From Janthinobacterium sp. UMAB-56 (GTDB lineage: Bacteria; Pseudomonadota; Gammaproteobacteria; Burkholderiales; Burkholderiaceae_D): a DNA stretch of 44,601 bases. Below the pieces are notes generated by a model. That model was given only the letters and a program-made list of their open reading frames with translations. It did not search any database and was not told where the DNA came from. Shown in pieces: positions 17,019 to 25,538 of this stretch. The stretch lies in NCBI RefSeq assembly GCF_900095265.1, contig NZ_LT607664.1, forward strand, positions 49,332 through 93,932, given 5' to 3'. Within the stretch, counting starts at the first letter, position 1. The number at the start of each line of letters is the position of its first letter. The translations under genes and the position numbers were made by a program.

Positions 17019-18328
17019 GGCTGCGCCCCCTTCAGGATGGGCGCCAGGGCAGTGCCCAGCACCTGCTGCGCATCGCCGCTCAATTCCCAGAACATACCGC
17101 CACGCAAGCCCATGTCGCGGATATAGCGCACTTTATGGGCCACCGATTGCGCATCCTCATAGCTGATGAAGACGCCGCTGTCGCGGTTGTACAGATATGG
17201 CACTTGCGACGCGCCATTCCAGTGGCGCTGGAAGCCGCGCGCGCCCTTGCCGTCGCGCAGGTAACCCTGCTCCAGCAGATGCCGATAGGTGAAGGTCGGC
17301 GTACCATCAATCCCGCTGGCTGCGCCCTGGCAAGGCTGGTACAGGCCGTCACTGCGGGGACCTGCGGCGCACTGCTTCCAGCCATAGCCATAGAAGGGCA
17401 CGCCCAGCACCAACTTGGCGGCGGGCACGCCGGCGCGCAGGAAGCGCGTCACGGTGGCGTCCACATTCAGGGCCTTGTCGCGCTGCGGGTCGGCGGGATC
17501 GGCATACAGGGGGGCCAGCTGGCCACTCTCGGCATCCCAGACGCCGCGATAGTCATACGTCATCAGGTTGATCCAGTCCAGCTGCGCCGCCAGGCGGACG
17601 ATCCAGCCGGGCGCGGCGGCGCTGTCGTCGCTCAGGCTGGCATGCGCACCGGCGGCGATGGTGATCAGGTAATGGCGGCCGGCCGTCTGCTTGCCCGCCT
17701 GGTCGAAGGCGCTGCGCAGTTCGCTGGCCAGGCGCACATAGTTTTCCTTGTCGTCGCCTCGGTGGCAGACCTTGCCTTCGATGCAGGGGATTCCCCCACT
17801 CGTCGGATGCTCCCAGTCGATATCGATGCCATCGAGACCATGCTGGCGCACCAGTTCCAGTGCGGAAGCGATGAATGCCTGGCGCGCGGACGGCGTGGCT
17901 GTCATGTCCGAAAAGCGGTTCGACCAGATCCAGCCGCCCACCGACAGCAGGACGCGCAGCTGCGGATTATTGTGCTTGAGCGCATTGAGTTTGCGCAAGT
18001 TGTCGGCATCGGCTTGAGGCGCCGGTAGCACGATGCTGCCATTGGCCGGCCGGGACGGCTGGCCCTGCGCATCGAGGCAGGCGCTCATGCCACCGCCCTC
18101 GGGCGCAGGATTGCCATGTTCGCCATCCCAGCAGATGTCGGCGAACGCGTACTGGATCAGGCTGACATTGCCAGGGCGAATATTGTGCTCGTTAACGGGA
18201 AAATCAGCCGATTTCCAACCGGGATAATAGGCCACCACTTCCGGCGCGAAAGCCGGCGCGGCGGGAGCGGCGGAGGCTGCCAGTGGCAGCGCGCAAGCGA
18301 AGCAAGCCAGCATTGCATGTAATGTCAT
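17015..18328 (-). CDS. Secreted chitinase, glycoside hydrolase family 18
   Basis: A 437-residue enzyme with a signal peptide (MTLHAMLACFACALPLAASA, Ala-rich cleavage region) and a single GH18 domain. The chain starts EVVAYYPGWKS, has the LLSVGGWIWS strand, and the catalytic motif DGIDIDWEHP with Glu173 as the acid and Asp169/Asp171 in place. NLMTYDYRGVWD and GVPFYGYGW follow in the usual order, and MFWELSGD closes the barrel. It hydrolyses beta-1,4 bonds in chitin or chitooligosaccharides with substrate-assisted catalysis. No chitin-binding module is present, so soluble oligomers may be preferred. The open frame extends 26 codons upstream without a good start or signal. Coupled to nagX by ATGA overlap. 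Confidence 0.93.
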   Translation of the reverse strand: MTLHAMLACFACALPLAASAAPAAPAFAPEVVAYYPGWKSADFPVNEHNIRPGNVSLIQYAFADICWDGEHGNPAPEGGGMSACLDAQGQPSRPANGSIVLPAPQADADNLRKLNALKHNNPQLRVLLSVGGWIWSNRFSDMTATPSARQAFIASALELVRQHGLDGIDIDWEHPTSGGIPCIEGKVCHRGDDKENYVRLASELRSAFDQAGKQTAGRHYLITIAAGAHASLSDDSAAAPGWIVRLAAQLDWINLMTYDYRGVWDAESGQLAPLYADPADPQRDKALNVDATVTRFLRAGVPAAKLVLGVPFYGYGWKQCAAGPRSDGLYQPCQGAASGIDGTPTFTYRHLLEQGYLRDGKGARGFQRHWNGASQVPYLYNRDSGVFISYEDAQSVAHKVRYIRDMGLRGGMFWELSGDAQQVLGTALAPILKGAQP

Positions 18329-18365
18329 CGGATGTATCTCACCATGTAAAGAAAAGCATCTTGCA

Positions 18366-18401
18366 ATAAAAAAATGGCGGAGCCAGCTGCGCTCCGCCAT
18401 T
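18366..18401 (-). terminator. Terminator of the TonB receptor gene
   Basis: On the minus strand a perfect 11-bp stem (AATGGCGGAGC / GCTCCGCCATT) with a 7-base loop is followed by a run of Ts. It lies between the receptor stop (18451) and the chitinase start (18328), so the chitinase must have its own promoter or rely on read-through. Confidence 0.9.
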
Positions 18402-18450
18402 GTCATGCCATCCCAGGTGTCCGCCGGGGGGCATCCACTATATAAACGTC

Positions 18451-21180
18451 TTACATCTTGCCTTGCAGTGCCAGGTAGATCTGACGACCATTCTTGTAGA
18501 ACGCGCCTGGCATATCATCCGAACCAGGGGTCTTGATGGTCGAACGCGACAGTGGATTGTTCAGATCCTTGCCGTCCAGGGTGATGGCCAGGTTTTCCGT
18601 CAGCTGGTAGGCGATCGATGCCGACAGGCCGCCGATGCCAGCCTGATACGCTGCGCTGCGGCGCGAGGTGCCGTTCAGGAATTGCGAACGGTAGCTGTAC
18701 GTCAGGCGCGCGCTGAACTTGTCGTTTTCAAAGAACGCGCCAATGTTATAGGCGTTTTTCGAGGTGCCGATCATGGTGCATTCGCCGAAATCACCGCATG
18801 GCGAACCCTTGACGTTACCCGTTTCCTTGCCATCGGTATAGGTGTAGTTGGCGTTCACACCGAAGCCTGCTGGCAACGCTTGTACGTACGACAGTTCCAG
18901 GCCCTTGACTTCCGCCGTGGTATTGGTTGGCGTGCCAACTTCATACTGGGTGAACTTGTTCTGCAACTGGTTGTAGAACGTCGTCACACCTTTGCCGTAG
19001 GTCACATAACCATCGAGCGACGAGTAGAAGATGCCAGCCGAGACCATCGATTTTGGGGCGAAGTACCATTCCACGCCGATGTCGGCGTTGTTCGAGCGGA
19101 TAGGACGCAGGTTAGGATTGCCGGCGTTGCCGTCGAGCTGGTTGTCGCGCAGATCCAGGCCGGCCATCATGCCCAGTTCAGGACGAGCCATGGTGCGGCT
19201 GATGCCGAAACGGCCGATGATATCCTTCGTCACATCCAGACGGAAGTTGGCGCTAGGCAGGAAATCATTATACGTGTTGGTGTAGTTTTTGATTACATAC
19301 TGGGCAGCCGGATTCAACTCGTAGCGGTTGACGTCTTCCTTGGTATGCACATAGCGCACGCCGAAGTTACCCGAGAGGCCTTCCGTGCCGAAGTTCGCCA
19401 TCGCGTACACCGACTGGGTCGGCTCCTTGATGTTGAATTCGGACTGGCGCAGATTGCCTTCGTACGTGGCATTATCGTTGAGCCACTTGTTGACGCTCGC
19501 TTGCGAGAACGTCCAGTAACCGGCGCCATTCACGCCCAGGTCGTTGAAGTTGCTTGGGAACGATGTCAGGCCGTTCATCGGCAAGTTGGCAGTCACGCCC
19601 AGCGATGGCTTGGCAACGATGCCGATGGCCGTCAGGTCACGCTTATGTTCCGCAACGCGGGCACCGAATTCCACCGACGAGATCGCTGGCAAGTCCAGTT
19701 TCAGGAAGCCGTCGATCTGGCCATAAGTTTCCTTGTCGTTCGCAGTGACGTGCGAGCCGTAGGTGTAAGGTGTTGCCTGACGGCCGCCGATCGAGAACTT
19801 ATCCGCACCCGGCGTATCGTAGATCACGCCATGGCTGGCACCCTTCTGGGTGTAGCCGCCGCCCGTCCAAGGCATCCAAACGCCCAGCGCGCCGCTTTCT
19901 GTATTGCCCACGCCCTTGGTCGTGCCGACCTTGCCCGAGAAGGTCAGGCGGTCATTGACGCGGTACTTGGCATCGACGTTGAAGAAGTCGGACTTGCTTT
20001 CCGCCACAGGACGGCTGAACTCCTCCTGCACGGCACTGGAATAGCCGGCGCAGACGACGCCGCAATTGGCTGGCACGGTGGTGTGCAGGCCGGTAACAAT
20101 ACCGCCCTTGTAAGTGCCGCTGACATTGCCGACAGGATAACCACCCTTGCTGCCCGTTTCCAGGCCCACGGTCTGGATGAAGTTATGGTTAATGTTCGGC
20201 GCGTCGAGTTCGGAGTGGAACAGGGTGAAATCCAGCGTCAGCGCGTTGCTCGGTTTTATCTGCACGTCGATCAGGCCGCCCTTGCGCGTACGTTCCTGTT
20301 CGAACCAGGCGGTACCACCCATGTAGTTGACGCGGCCACCGGCCGAGCCTGGCAAGGCAGCAGCGACTGCCGAATCCGGCTTGACTTCGTCATACCAGAC
20401 GCCATTTTCCTGGCCGACACGGCTCAGTTTGCGCTTCTGATAGAAGCCCTGCACCATCACACCCATGGTGTTGGCATCGTTCTTCCAGTTCAGCATGCCG
20501 CTCACTTGCGGATCTTTCTTGCCCGAGTTGGACGAGTACACGGCGCCCAGGCTGACCTGACCCGTAATTTGTTTCTTGAAGTCCAGCGGTTTGCGCGATT
20601 CGATATCGATCACACCTTGCGCGCCACCTTCCAGCAGATTCGCTTGCGAGCCTTTGTGCACGGTGACGCGGCCGATCAGTTCGGATGGGAACAGCGAGAA
20701 GCTGACGCTGCGGCCACCGCCGATGATGTTGTCGGCAAACCAGTCGCCACTGCTGACGGAGTGGCCATTGAAGGTAGTCAGGGTCAGGCCGAACGGTGTG
20801 CCGCGCAAGGCCACGCGGTCGTTTTCGCCAAAGCTGCCTTCGTTGCCGCCGGCAGCGGCGACGCTGACACCTGGCACGCGTTGCAGCGAATCGGCGATAT
20901 TTTTGTCAGGCATCTTGCCCACGTCTTCAGCCGTGATCACCTCGACCAAGCTGTCGGAATTGCGTTTTTGGTTCAAGGATTGTTGCAGCGATGCACGGAT
21001 ACCCGTCACGACGACGGTCTGGCCTTCGTCAACATCAGCCGTCGCTGCCGGCTTGGTCTCTTTAGCCACGGCTTCCTGCGCATGCGCCGAGAAACTCGCG
21101 CCGGCCATCAACATAGCCACAGCAGCGGCGATAGGCGTCAAATTGCGTGCTGCAGAGCTAGCTGTCAAATTGCGTTTCAT
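18451..21180 (-). CDS. TonB-dependent receptor, probably for chitooligosaccharides
   Basis: A 909-residue outer-membrane receptor. The signal peptide ends SAHA at residue 34. A TonB-box-like stretch (EGQTVVVTGIRAS, near residue 52) is followed by the plug domain (LVEVITAEDVGKMPDKNIAD, RVPGVSV, RVALRGTPFG) and a C-terminal beta barrel. The QSLNQKRNSDSLVEVI segment and overall size put it with the large carbohydrate-type receptors (Caulobacter/Xanthomonas CUT-like). It ends in Met rather than the usual aromatic residue. A direct-repeat operator at 21330-21347 lies upstream and the next gene over is a GntR regulator, so GlcNAc- or chitin-responsive control is expected. Proposed role: energised uptake of chitooligosaccharides into the periplasm. 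Confidence 0.9.
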   Translation of the reverse strand: MKRNLTASSAARNLTPIAAAVAMLMAGASFSAHAQEAVAKETKPAATADVDEGQTVVVTGIRASLQQSLNQKRNSDSLVEVITAEDVGKMPDKNIADSLQRVPGVSVAAAGGNEGSFGENDRVALRGTPFGLTLTTFNGHSVSSGDWFADNIIGGGRSVSFSLFPSELIGRVTVHKGSQANLLEGGAQGVIDIESRKPLDFKKQITGQVSLGAVYSSNSGKKDPQVSGMLNWKNDANTMGVMVQGFYQKRKLSRVGQENGVWYDEVKPDSAVAAALPGSAGGRVNYMGGTAWFEQERTRKGGLIDVQIKPSNALTLDFTLFHSELDAPNINHNFIQTVGLETGSKGGYPVGNVSGTYKGGIVTGLHTTVPANCGVVCAGYSSAVQEEFSRPVAESKSDFFNVDAKYRVNDRLTFSGKVGTTKGVGNTESGALGVWMPWTGGGYTQKGASHGVIYDTPGADKFSIGGRQATPYTYGSHVTANDKETYGQIDGFLKLDLPAISSVEFGARVAEHKRDLTAIGIVAKPSLGVTANLPMNGLTSFPSNFNDLGVNGAGYWTFSQASVNKWLNDNATYEGNLRQSEFNIKEPTQSVYAMANFGTEGLSGNFGVRYVHTKEDVNRYELNPAAQYVIKNYTNTYNDFLPSANFRLDVTKDIIGRFGISRTMARPELGMMAGLDLRDNQLDGNAGNPNLRPIRSNNADIGVEWYFAPKSMVSAGIFYSSLDGYVTYGKGVTTFYNQLQNKFTQYEVGTPTNTTAEVKGLELSYVQALPAGFGVNANYTYTDGKETGNVKGSPCGDFGECTMIGTSKNAYNIGAFFENDKFSARLTYSYRSQFLNGTSRRSAAYQAGIGGLSASIAYQLTENLAITLDGKDLNNPLSRSTIKTPGSDDMPGAFYKNGRQIYLALQGKM

Positions 21181-21329
21181 GTACTCCCCCTTGATTTAGG
21201 CTCCAGGATTGGAACCTTTTCATTTTTAACGTAGGTCTTCTTTCCAGCCCGCCTACTCTCACCGGCGTGCTGCAGACCCTTCGGCACAACCACTTACAAA
21301 ACCAATTCAACGCCAATATACTACTATCC

Positions 21330-21347
21330 AATACCAGAACACTACCA
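21330..21347. promoter_or_regulatory. NagQ-type operator upstream of the TonB receptor
   Basis: AATACCA-GAAC-ACTACCA is again a direct repeat with an 11-bp period; on the receptor's coding strand it reads TGGTAGT-N4-TGGTATT. It lies about 150 bases before the receptor ATG. A weaker copy (AAAACCA-ATTC-AACGCCA, 21298-21315) sits between it and the gene. No unambiguous -35/-10 pair could be assigned here. Confidence 0.6.
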
Positions 21348-21476
21348 GTTGCAACTTTTTTTTTATAACGTTGTTTGAATCACACAGACCACTTCTCCTG
21401 AATCACTCTGTAGCCCGTATGAGTGAGGTAAATACCTGCAAGGCCAGGAATAAATTGACGGCCTGATAATTCAAAT

Positions 21477-21504
21477 TGGTTTTATAACGGTCTTTTTTGG
21501 TATT
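21477..21504. promoter_or_regulatory. Triple GGT operator upstream of the second GntR gene
   Basis: Three consecutive half-sites in the same orientation: TGGTTTT (21477), CGGTCTT (21488) and TGGTATT (21498), spaced 11 and 10 bp. They lie about 65-90 bases before the ATG at 21569, a location suited to autoregulation. Half-site quality varies, so this is weaker evidence than the site at 3687. Confidence 0.5.
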
Positions 21505-21568
21505 ATCCAGCGACTCAAAACAGATACAGAGCGCGTCTGTAACGCGCCGTAACGGAGACCCTCAGCGT

Positions 21569-22309
21569 ATGACAACCCTGGCTCACATCATGCAAGGCCT
21601 GGGGCAGACGAGTAGCCTGCCCCTGTACCAGCAACTGCAGCGCGCGCTGCGCGAAGCGATCGACAAGCGCATCCTCGGCCCCGAGGAAGCCCTGCCGGCC
21701 GAGCGCCAGCTGGCCAGCGACCTGTCCGTCTCGCGCATCACCGTGCGCAAGGCCATCGATGGCCTCGTCAATGAGGGCTTGCTGGTGCGGCGTCCCGGCT
21801 CGGGCAATTTCATCAATACGCGCATCGAGAAGAATTTCGCCAAGCTGACCTCGTTTTCAGAGGACATGCGGGCGCGCGGGCGCACGCCGCGCAGCGTGTG
21901 GCTCAAGCGGGCAGAAGGCACCGTCACGCCGGAAGAGGCCTTGCGCCTGCGGCTGTCGCCGGGCGCGCCCGTGTACCGTTTTCACCGTATCCGCTATGCG
22001 GACGAAGTACCGATGTGCCTGGAATACGCGACCATCGTCGCCAGCTGCCTGCCAGCGCTCGACGCCGTCGACGTGTCCATGTATGACGCGCTGGAACAGG
22101 CGGGCAACCGGCCCGTGCGGGCCTTGCAGCGCCTCAGCGCGCTTTTACTGACGGGGGAGCAGGCCAGCCTGCTGCAGGCGGAGCAAGGTGATGCGGGCTT
22201 GTCGGTGGAAAGGCTGGGCTTTTTGCGCGATGGCCGCGCCGTGGAATTTTGCCGCTCCTACTTCCGCGGCGATATGTATGACTTCGTGGCTGAATTAAGT
22301 ACCAATTAA
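21569..22309 (+). CDS. GntR/HutC-family regulator, second copy
   Basis: A 246-residue regulator with the same domain order as the one at 4686: a GntR winged helix (PLYQQLQRALREAI; LPAERQLASDLSVSRITVRKA) and a UTRA domain that ends CRSYFRGDMYDFVAELS. The two share long stretches of similarity (LTSFSE, RVTARKAID/RITVRKAID), so they are paralogues. GGAG lies 11 bases before the ATG at 21569, rather far; the frame is open from 21497 with no better start. It is divergent from the TonB receptor, so the receptor and its own gene are likely targets. It may sense a different amino-sugar phosphate from NagQ. Confidence 0.88.
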   Translation: MTTLAHIMQGLGQTSSLPLYQQLQRALREAIDKRILGPEEALPAERQLASDLSVSRITVRKAIDGLVNEGLLVRRPGSGNFINTRIEKNFAKLTSFSEDMRARGRTPRSVWLKRAEGTVTPEEALRLRLSPGAPVYRFHRIRYADEVPMCLEYATIVASCLPALDAVDVSMYDALEQAGNRPVRALQRLSALLLTGEQASLLQAEQGDAGLSVERLGFLRDGRAVEFCRSYFRGDMYDFVAELSTN

Positions 22310-22347
22310 TACCAATCGCCCCATTTTCTCAATACCAGAGAAAACCA
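22298..22347. promoter_or_regulatory. Two operator-like direct repeats at the 3' end of the second GntR gene
   Basis: AGTACCA-ATT-AATACCA (22298-22314) overlaps the GntR stop codon, and AATACCA-GAG-AAAACCA (22331-22347) follows. Both have a 10-bp period. They resemble the operators upstream but lie between two convergent genes, where no promoter is needed for either. Confidence 0.4.
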
Positions 22348-22457
22348 CTTATTGCAGTGCAATATATATGCCGCCATCGCGCCGATATAGGCAACGCAAT
22401 GGTGAAGTCATCGGCAGCGATTATGTGGCAGCCTCTCAAATAATATAAAACAGCGGC

Positions 22458-22479
22458 GCAATGCGGTTTTGCGCATTGC
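22458..22479. terminator. Hairpin between convergent genes
   Basis: GCAATGCG / CGCATTGC, an 8-bp perfect stem with a 6-base loop, lies between the converging GntR and acyltransferase-like genes. It has no clear T-tract on the plus strand and a T-rich stretch only further out on the minus strand, so a bidirectional terminator is likely but not certain. Confidence 0.45.
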
Positions 22480-22500
22480 AGCAAAATGTGACGTTTTCCG

Positions 22501-23964
22501 TCACGGCGCAGGCACGGCGCGCCGGCCCAGGCACAGCACAATCACGCCCAGCGCCACGCACAGCCAGCCGAACAGCGGCCCCAGCCATCCTGCCCAGGTG
22601 GCGACGGATGCGCCTGCCGGCAGCGGCGCCAGCAGGGTGCTGCCCGGCATGGCACTGCTGGCCCGCTCCGCCAGCACCCGCCCATACGCGTCGCTGACCG
22701 TCAGCACGCCCTCGCGCGCCGCACGCAGCACCGCATAGCCGTTTTCCACACCGCGCACGACAGTCATGCGCGCCCCCATCCAGGCGTCAAACTGGAAATC
22801 CCAGGCCGGCACCAACATCGTTTGCGCCCCGGCCGCGCCATACGTTTGCCCCAGGGACGCGAAATGCATGTCCTTGCAGATGGCCAGGCCCATGGCCAGA
22901 CCCGCCACCGGCTGCACGGCGTAGGCGCTACCAGCAAGAAACTCGCGCTCCGGCGGCGCCAGATGATGTTTTTGATAGCTGACGGGCGCCGCGCCATCGG
23001 GTGCGAACAGCCAGGCCAGGTTGCGCCGGCCGGCAGCGTCTTGCACGCCGAGGCCCACGGTGATCCACACGCCCGTACTGCGCGCCAGCGCCTGGAAGCG
23101 CTGCCGCACGGCCTCCGCCTGCGCGGGCGCCAGCACGGCTATCTTTTCCGGCAACAGCACCAGGCTGGCGCCCTGCCCGGCCAGCTCTTCGACATGGCGC
23201 GCATACTGGTCCCAGATGGCTTGCGCACGCGCCGGCGGCGTGGCCGGGCCGATAAAGTCATCGATGGCCACCAGCCCCGCCAGCGGCCCGCTTGAGGCCA
23301 CCGCGCCCTGCACGCGCCAGGCGCCACCGGCGAACGCGGCCGCCAGCAGCAGCACGGTCGCGCCCGCCGCTGGCGCATACGTGCGGCCGCCCGCCAGCAG
23401 CAAGGCCAGCGCGCAGGGGACCAGGCACAGCAAAAACAGCAGGCCAGGCACACCCGCCAGTGCCGCCACCTGCAGCGCGGCCACGTTATCGGCTTGCGAA
23501 TACGCGAGGCTGCCCCAGTTGCCGTCCGGCAGCAAAGCCGCCATCAGGGTATCGATGGCCACCCACAGCACGGGATAGGCCAGCACCGTCCAGCCGGAGC
23601 GGTAGCGCAACACGAGGCGCCGCGTGGCCAGCACCACCAGCAGCCACAGCAGTGCCTTGACGAGCAGCACGGCCAGCACGGAGGCCAGGGGCATGAGCAG
23701 GCGAAAATAGGCAAAGTTGGATGACAGGCCCAGCACGGCCGCCAGGAACGTCATCCAGGCCGCATCGCGGCGCGACGAGCGCAGGGCCAGCCACAGCACG
23801 GGCAGCGGCGCGCACCAGGCGAGCCAGCCCAACGGCTGCGGCCCCAGCACCCAGTACAGGGGCAGGCCCGCCGCCAGCGCGGCGGCGATTTGCAACAGGC
23901 GCTGGCGCAGCGCGGTGCCGCCGGCAGACGTGGCCGGCGCAATCATGCTTGGGAACATACTCAT
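22501..23964 (-). CDS. Apolipoprotein N-acyltransferase-like membrane protein (divergent Lnt paralogue)
   Basis: A 487-residue protein with five to six N-terminal membrane segments, a nitrilase-fold domain (about residues 230-450) and a final membrane helix, the layout of Lnt. The catalytic Glu-Lys-Cys triad can be traced as LLPEK, YQKHHLAPPERE and AICKDMHF. The sequence around the cysteine (normally CYE) and after the lysine (normally PFGE) differs from housekeeping Lnt. It could acylate a different lipoprotein or amine substrate, or be an amidase. It is translated from an ATG overlapping the stop codon of the upstream AraC-type gene (ATGA). A conventional lnt would be expected elsewhere (next to corC/ybeX), so this looks like a regulated extra copy. 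Confidence 0.75.
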   Translation of the reverse strand: MSMFPSMIAPATSAGGTALRQRLLQIAAALAAGLPLYWVLGPQPLGWLAWCAPLPVLWLALRSSRRDAAWMTFLAAVLGLSSNFAYFRLLMPLASVLAVLLVKALLWLLVVLATRRLVLRYRSGWTVLAYPVLWVAIDTLMAALLPDGNWGSLAYSQADNVAALQVAALAGVPGLLFLLCLVPCALALLLAGGRTYAPAAGATVLLLAAAFAGGAWRVQGAVASSGPLAGLVAIDDFIGPATPPARAQAIWDQYARHVEELAGQGASLVLLPEKIAVLAPAQAEAVRQRFQALARSTGVWITVGLGVQDAAGRRNLAWLFAPDGAAPVSYQKHHLAPPEREFLAGSAYAVQPVAGLAMGLAICKDMHFASLGQTYGAAGAQTMLVPAWDFQFDAWMGARMTVVRGVENGYAVLRAAREGVLTVSDAYGRVLAERASSAMPGSTLLAPLPAGASVATWAGWLGPLFGWLCVALGVIVLCLGRRAVPAP

Positions 23965-24779
23965 GCTTTCAAGGGCAGCCAGATTTCCACGCCGCCAATG
24001 CCGCTGGCGGGATCGAAATGCTGGTCATAGCGTTCAAAATCGGGGGCGTCCGCCACCTCCAGCCCGGACTGGGGCAGCCATTCATTCCACACCGTATGCC
24101 AGGTGGCGCGGATGGTGGAAATATGCCCGCCGTGATGAAACACGGCGTAGCGTTGCGGGGCGATGCGCAGCCGCGCCCAGCTGTCGGGAACCAGGGAAAA
24201 GTCGCTCACCGGCATGGCGCACAGGTAATCGAAATTGCCCGCATCGTCATTGTTGCAGCACACGCCATACACCAGCTGGCCGGGCGCCACGTGGGGCAGG
24301 AAGCGCTGCCACAGAGCGGGGATGCCGGCCGAGGTTTCTGCGCGATACCGTTCAAGCAGGCCCGCTACCAGCAAGGCGGGACCCTGCTCGAAACGGGGCG
24401 CCTCCAGCGCAACGCCAGGTGCCACATCCATTTTGATGGCCTCCACCAGCGCGAGGTTGGCGACGTGGCGCTGGGCACGTACCTTTTCCGGCGTGATCTG
24501 GAACTGCTCGCGGAAGGCCCGCGTAAATGCTTCATGGGAACTGTAGCCGGCCTGCAGGGCGACGGCGAGGATGTCTTGCGCGCCCTGCGCCAGCACCAGG
24601 GCGGCCTCACTGAGCCGGCGCGCCCGCACATAGCGCATCACGGAGTGGCCCGTGGCCAGGCCAAACGCGCGCGTCAGGTGACACGGCGAGGCGCCGCCCA
24701 CGTGGGCGATATCGCCGAGCGAGATATTGTCGGCAAAATGCGATTCGATATACCAGAGTGCCTTGGCCAGATAATGCAT
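23961..24779 (-). CDS. AraC-family regulator with GyrI-like effector domain
   Basis: A 272-residue protein with two helix-turn-helix motifs at the N-terminus (NISLGDIAHVGGASPCHLTR and ILAVALQAGYSSHEAFTRAF) and a GyrI/SOUL-type ligand-binding domain (about residues 120-270, with YAVFHHGGH and WLPLKA at the end). This is the Rob/SoxS-with-GyrI arrangement that binds small amphipathic ligands or drugs. The start chosen is MHYLAKALWYIE; the frame stays open upstream through MLQSLLV and MRKYS into a relic of a CBS-domain gene, so a longer product is possible. It is coupled to the Lnt-like gene by ATGA overlap and probably regulates it. Confidence 0.8.
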   Translation of the reverse strand: MHYLAKALWYIESHFADNISLGDIAHVGGASPCHLTRAFGLATGHSVMRYVRARRLSEAALVLAQGAQDILAVALQAGYSSHEAFTRAFREQFQITPEKVRAQRHVANLALVEAIKMDVAPGVALEAPRFEQGPALLVAGLLERYRAETSAGIPALWQRFLPHVAPGQLVYGVCCNNDDAGNFDYLCAMPVSDFSLVPDSWARLRIAPQRYAVFHHGGHISTIRATWHTVWNEWLPQSGLEVADAPDFERYDQHFDPASGIGGVEIWLPLKA

Positions 24780-24849
24780 GAACGCTTCCCGTTGAACGAG
24801 CAGCGACTGTAGCATTTTCAGGCGAAGCTGATTTGACCGGAATTGCGCA

Positions 24850-25188
24850 ATGCGGGAGTACTTCCGCATGCACTTTTCATGTAACAGTTGGCCGCTGCTG
24901 ATCCGGGCCAGGAAGGCGAGCAGGTCGTCGATACTGACGACGCTGGCGGGGTCCAGGGCTGAGGATGTCGCGGTCGGTGAGGATGCCGATGGGGACGCGC
25001 TCGCCGTTCGGCTGTTCGGCCACGATCAGGTCGCCCACATGACGCTGGCGCATCAGCAGCGCCGCTATCTGCACGCTCGTGTCACGCTGGCAATGGCCGG
25101 TTTGCGGGGGCAGATACGCGTGTCGCCACTGCGTTGGAGGCAGAGTGTCCGCGCTACGCCAACCCACCGAGGCGGGTTTGAGGCACAT
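24850..25188 (-). pseudogene. Decayed CBS-domain protein gene
   Basis: One minus-strand frame encodes a typical first CBS motif, ending HVGDLIVAEQPNGER then VPIGILTDRDI. The frame is then lost. In another frame the sequence resumes with LDPASVVSIDDLLAFLARIS, where DPASV looks like the end of CBS motif 1 and VVSIDDLLAFLARIS like the end of CBS motif 2. The middle of the second CBS motif is missing, so the gene has at least one frameshift plus an internal deletion. The tail frame continues without a stop into the AraC-type gene. CBS pairs normally bind adenylates. Interpretation as a pseudogene is an inference from these visible breaks. Confidence 0.65.
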
Positions 25189-25202
25189 CAGTGAAACGGA
25201 TC

Positions 25203-25538
25203 TTACTTTTCTTCGGGGGGCGGCAGGAAGCAGGCTTCGACGATCTGCAAGTCATTATCCTTGGCAAATTCGCGCACGAAGTGAAACGCCATCGGCTCGA
25301 TCTCGCGCAGCTTGGTGTTGACCACCACCGACTTGACGCCATTGACGACGGTCGGGCGCACGTAGGGCGAATACTGGAGGTGCGCGTTGCGCCCGCCACC
25401 TTCGGGATTGAAACAGGACATCACTCCACAAAGGCGTTCGGCCCAATCGCTGGGTCGGAATTGCTTGCCATTGCTGGTGAGACCAAGGATGAAGAACTCG
25501 TCTGAGAGTTCCCCTGTTTTTTGAGATAACTCGGCCAT
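25203..25538 (-). CDS. DUF3579 family protein
   Basis: A 111-residue cytosolic protein. The run FFILGLTSNGKQFRPSDWAERLCGVMS, then YSPYVRPTVVNGVKSVVVN and FVREFAKDNDLQ, is the pattern of DUF3579, a small family widespread in betaproteobacteria with no firmly established function. It has no signal peptide or membrane segment. No strong ribosome-binding site precedes the ATG at 25538. It stands between the CBS relic and a CobD-like gene and appears to be a single-gene unit. The length is normal for the family. Confidence 0.8.
   Translation of the reverse strand: MAELSQKTGELSDEFFILGLTSNGKQFRPSDWAERLCGVMSCFNPEGGGRNAHLQYSPYVRPTVVNGVKSVVVNTKLREIEPMAFHFVREFAKDNDLQIVEACFLPPPEEK

Noticed and set aside
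18400..21234. 944-codon plus-strand open frame opposite the TonB receptor
   Set aside because: The minus-strand frame encodes a full receptor with signal peptide, plug and barrel; the plus frame is an antisense shadow.
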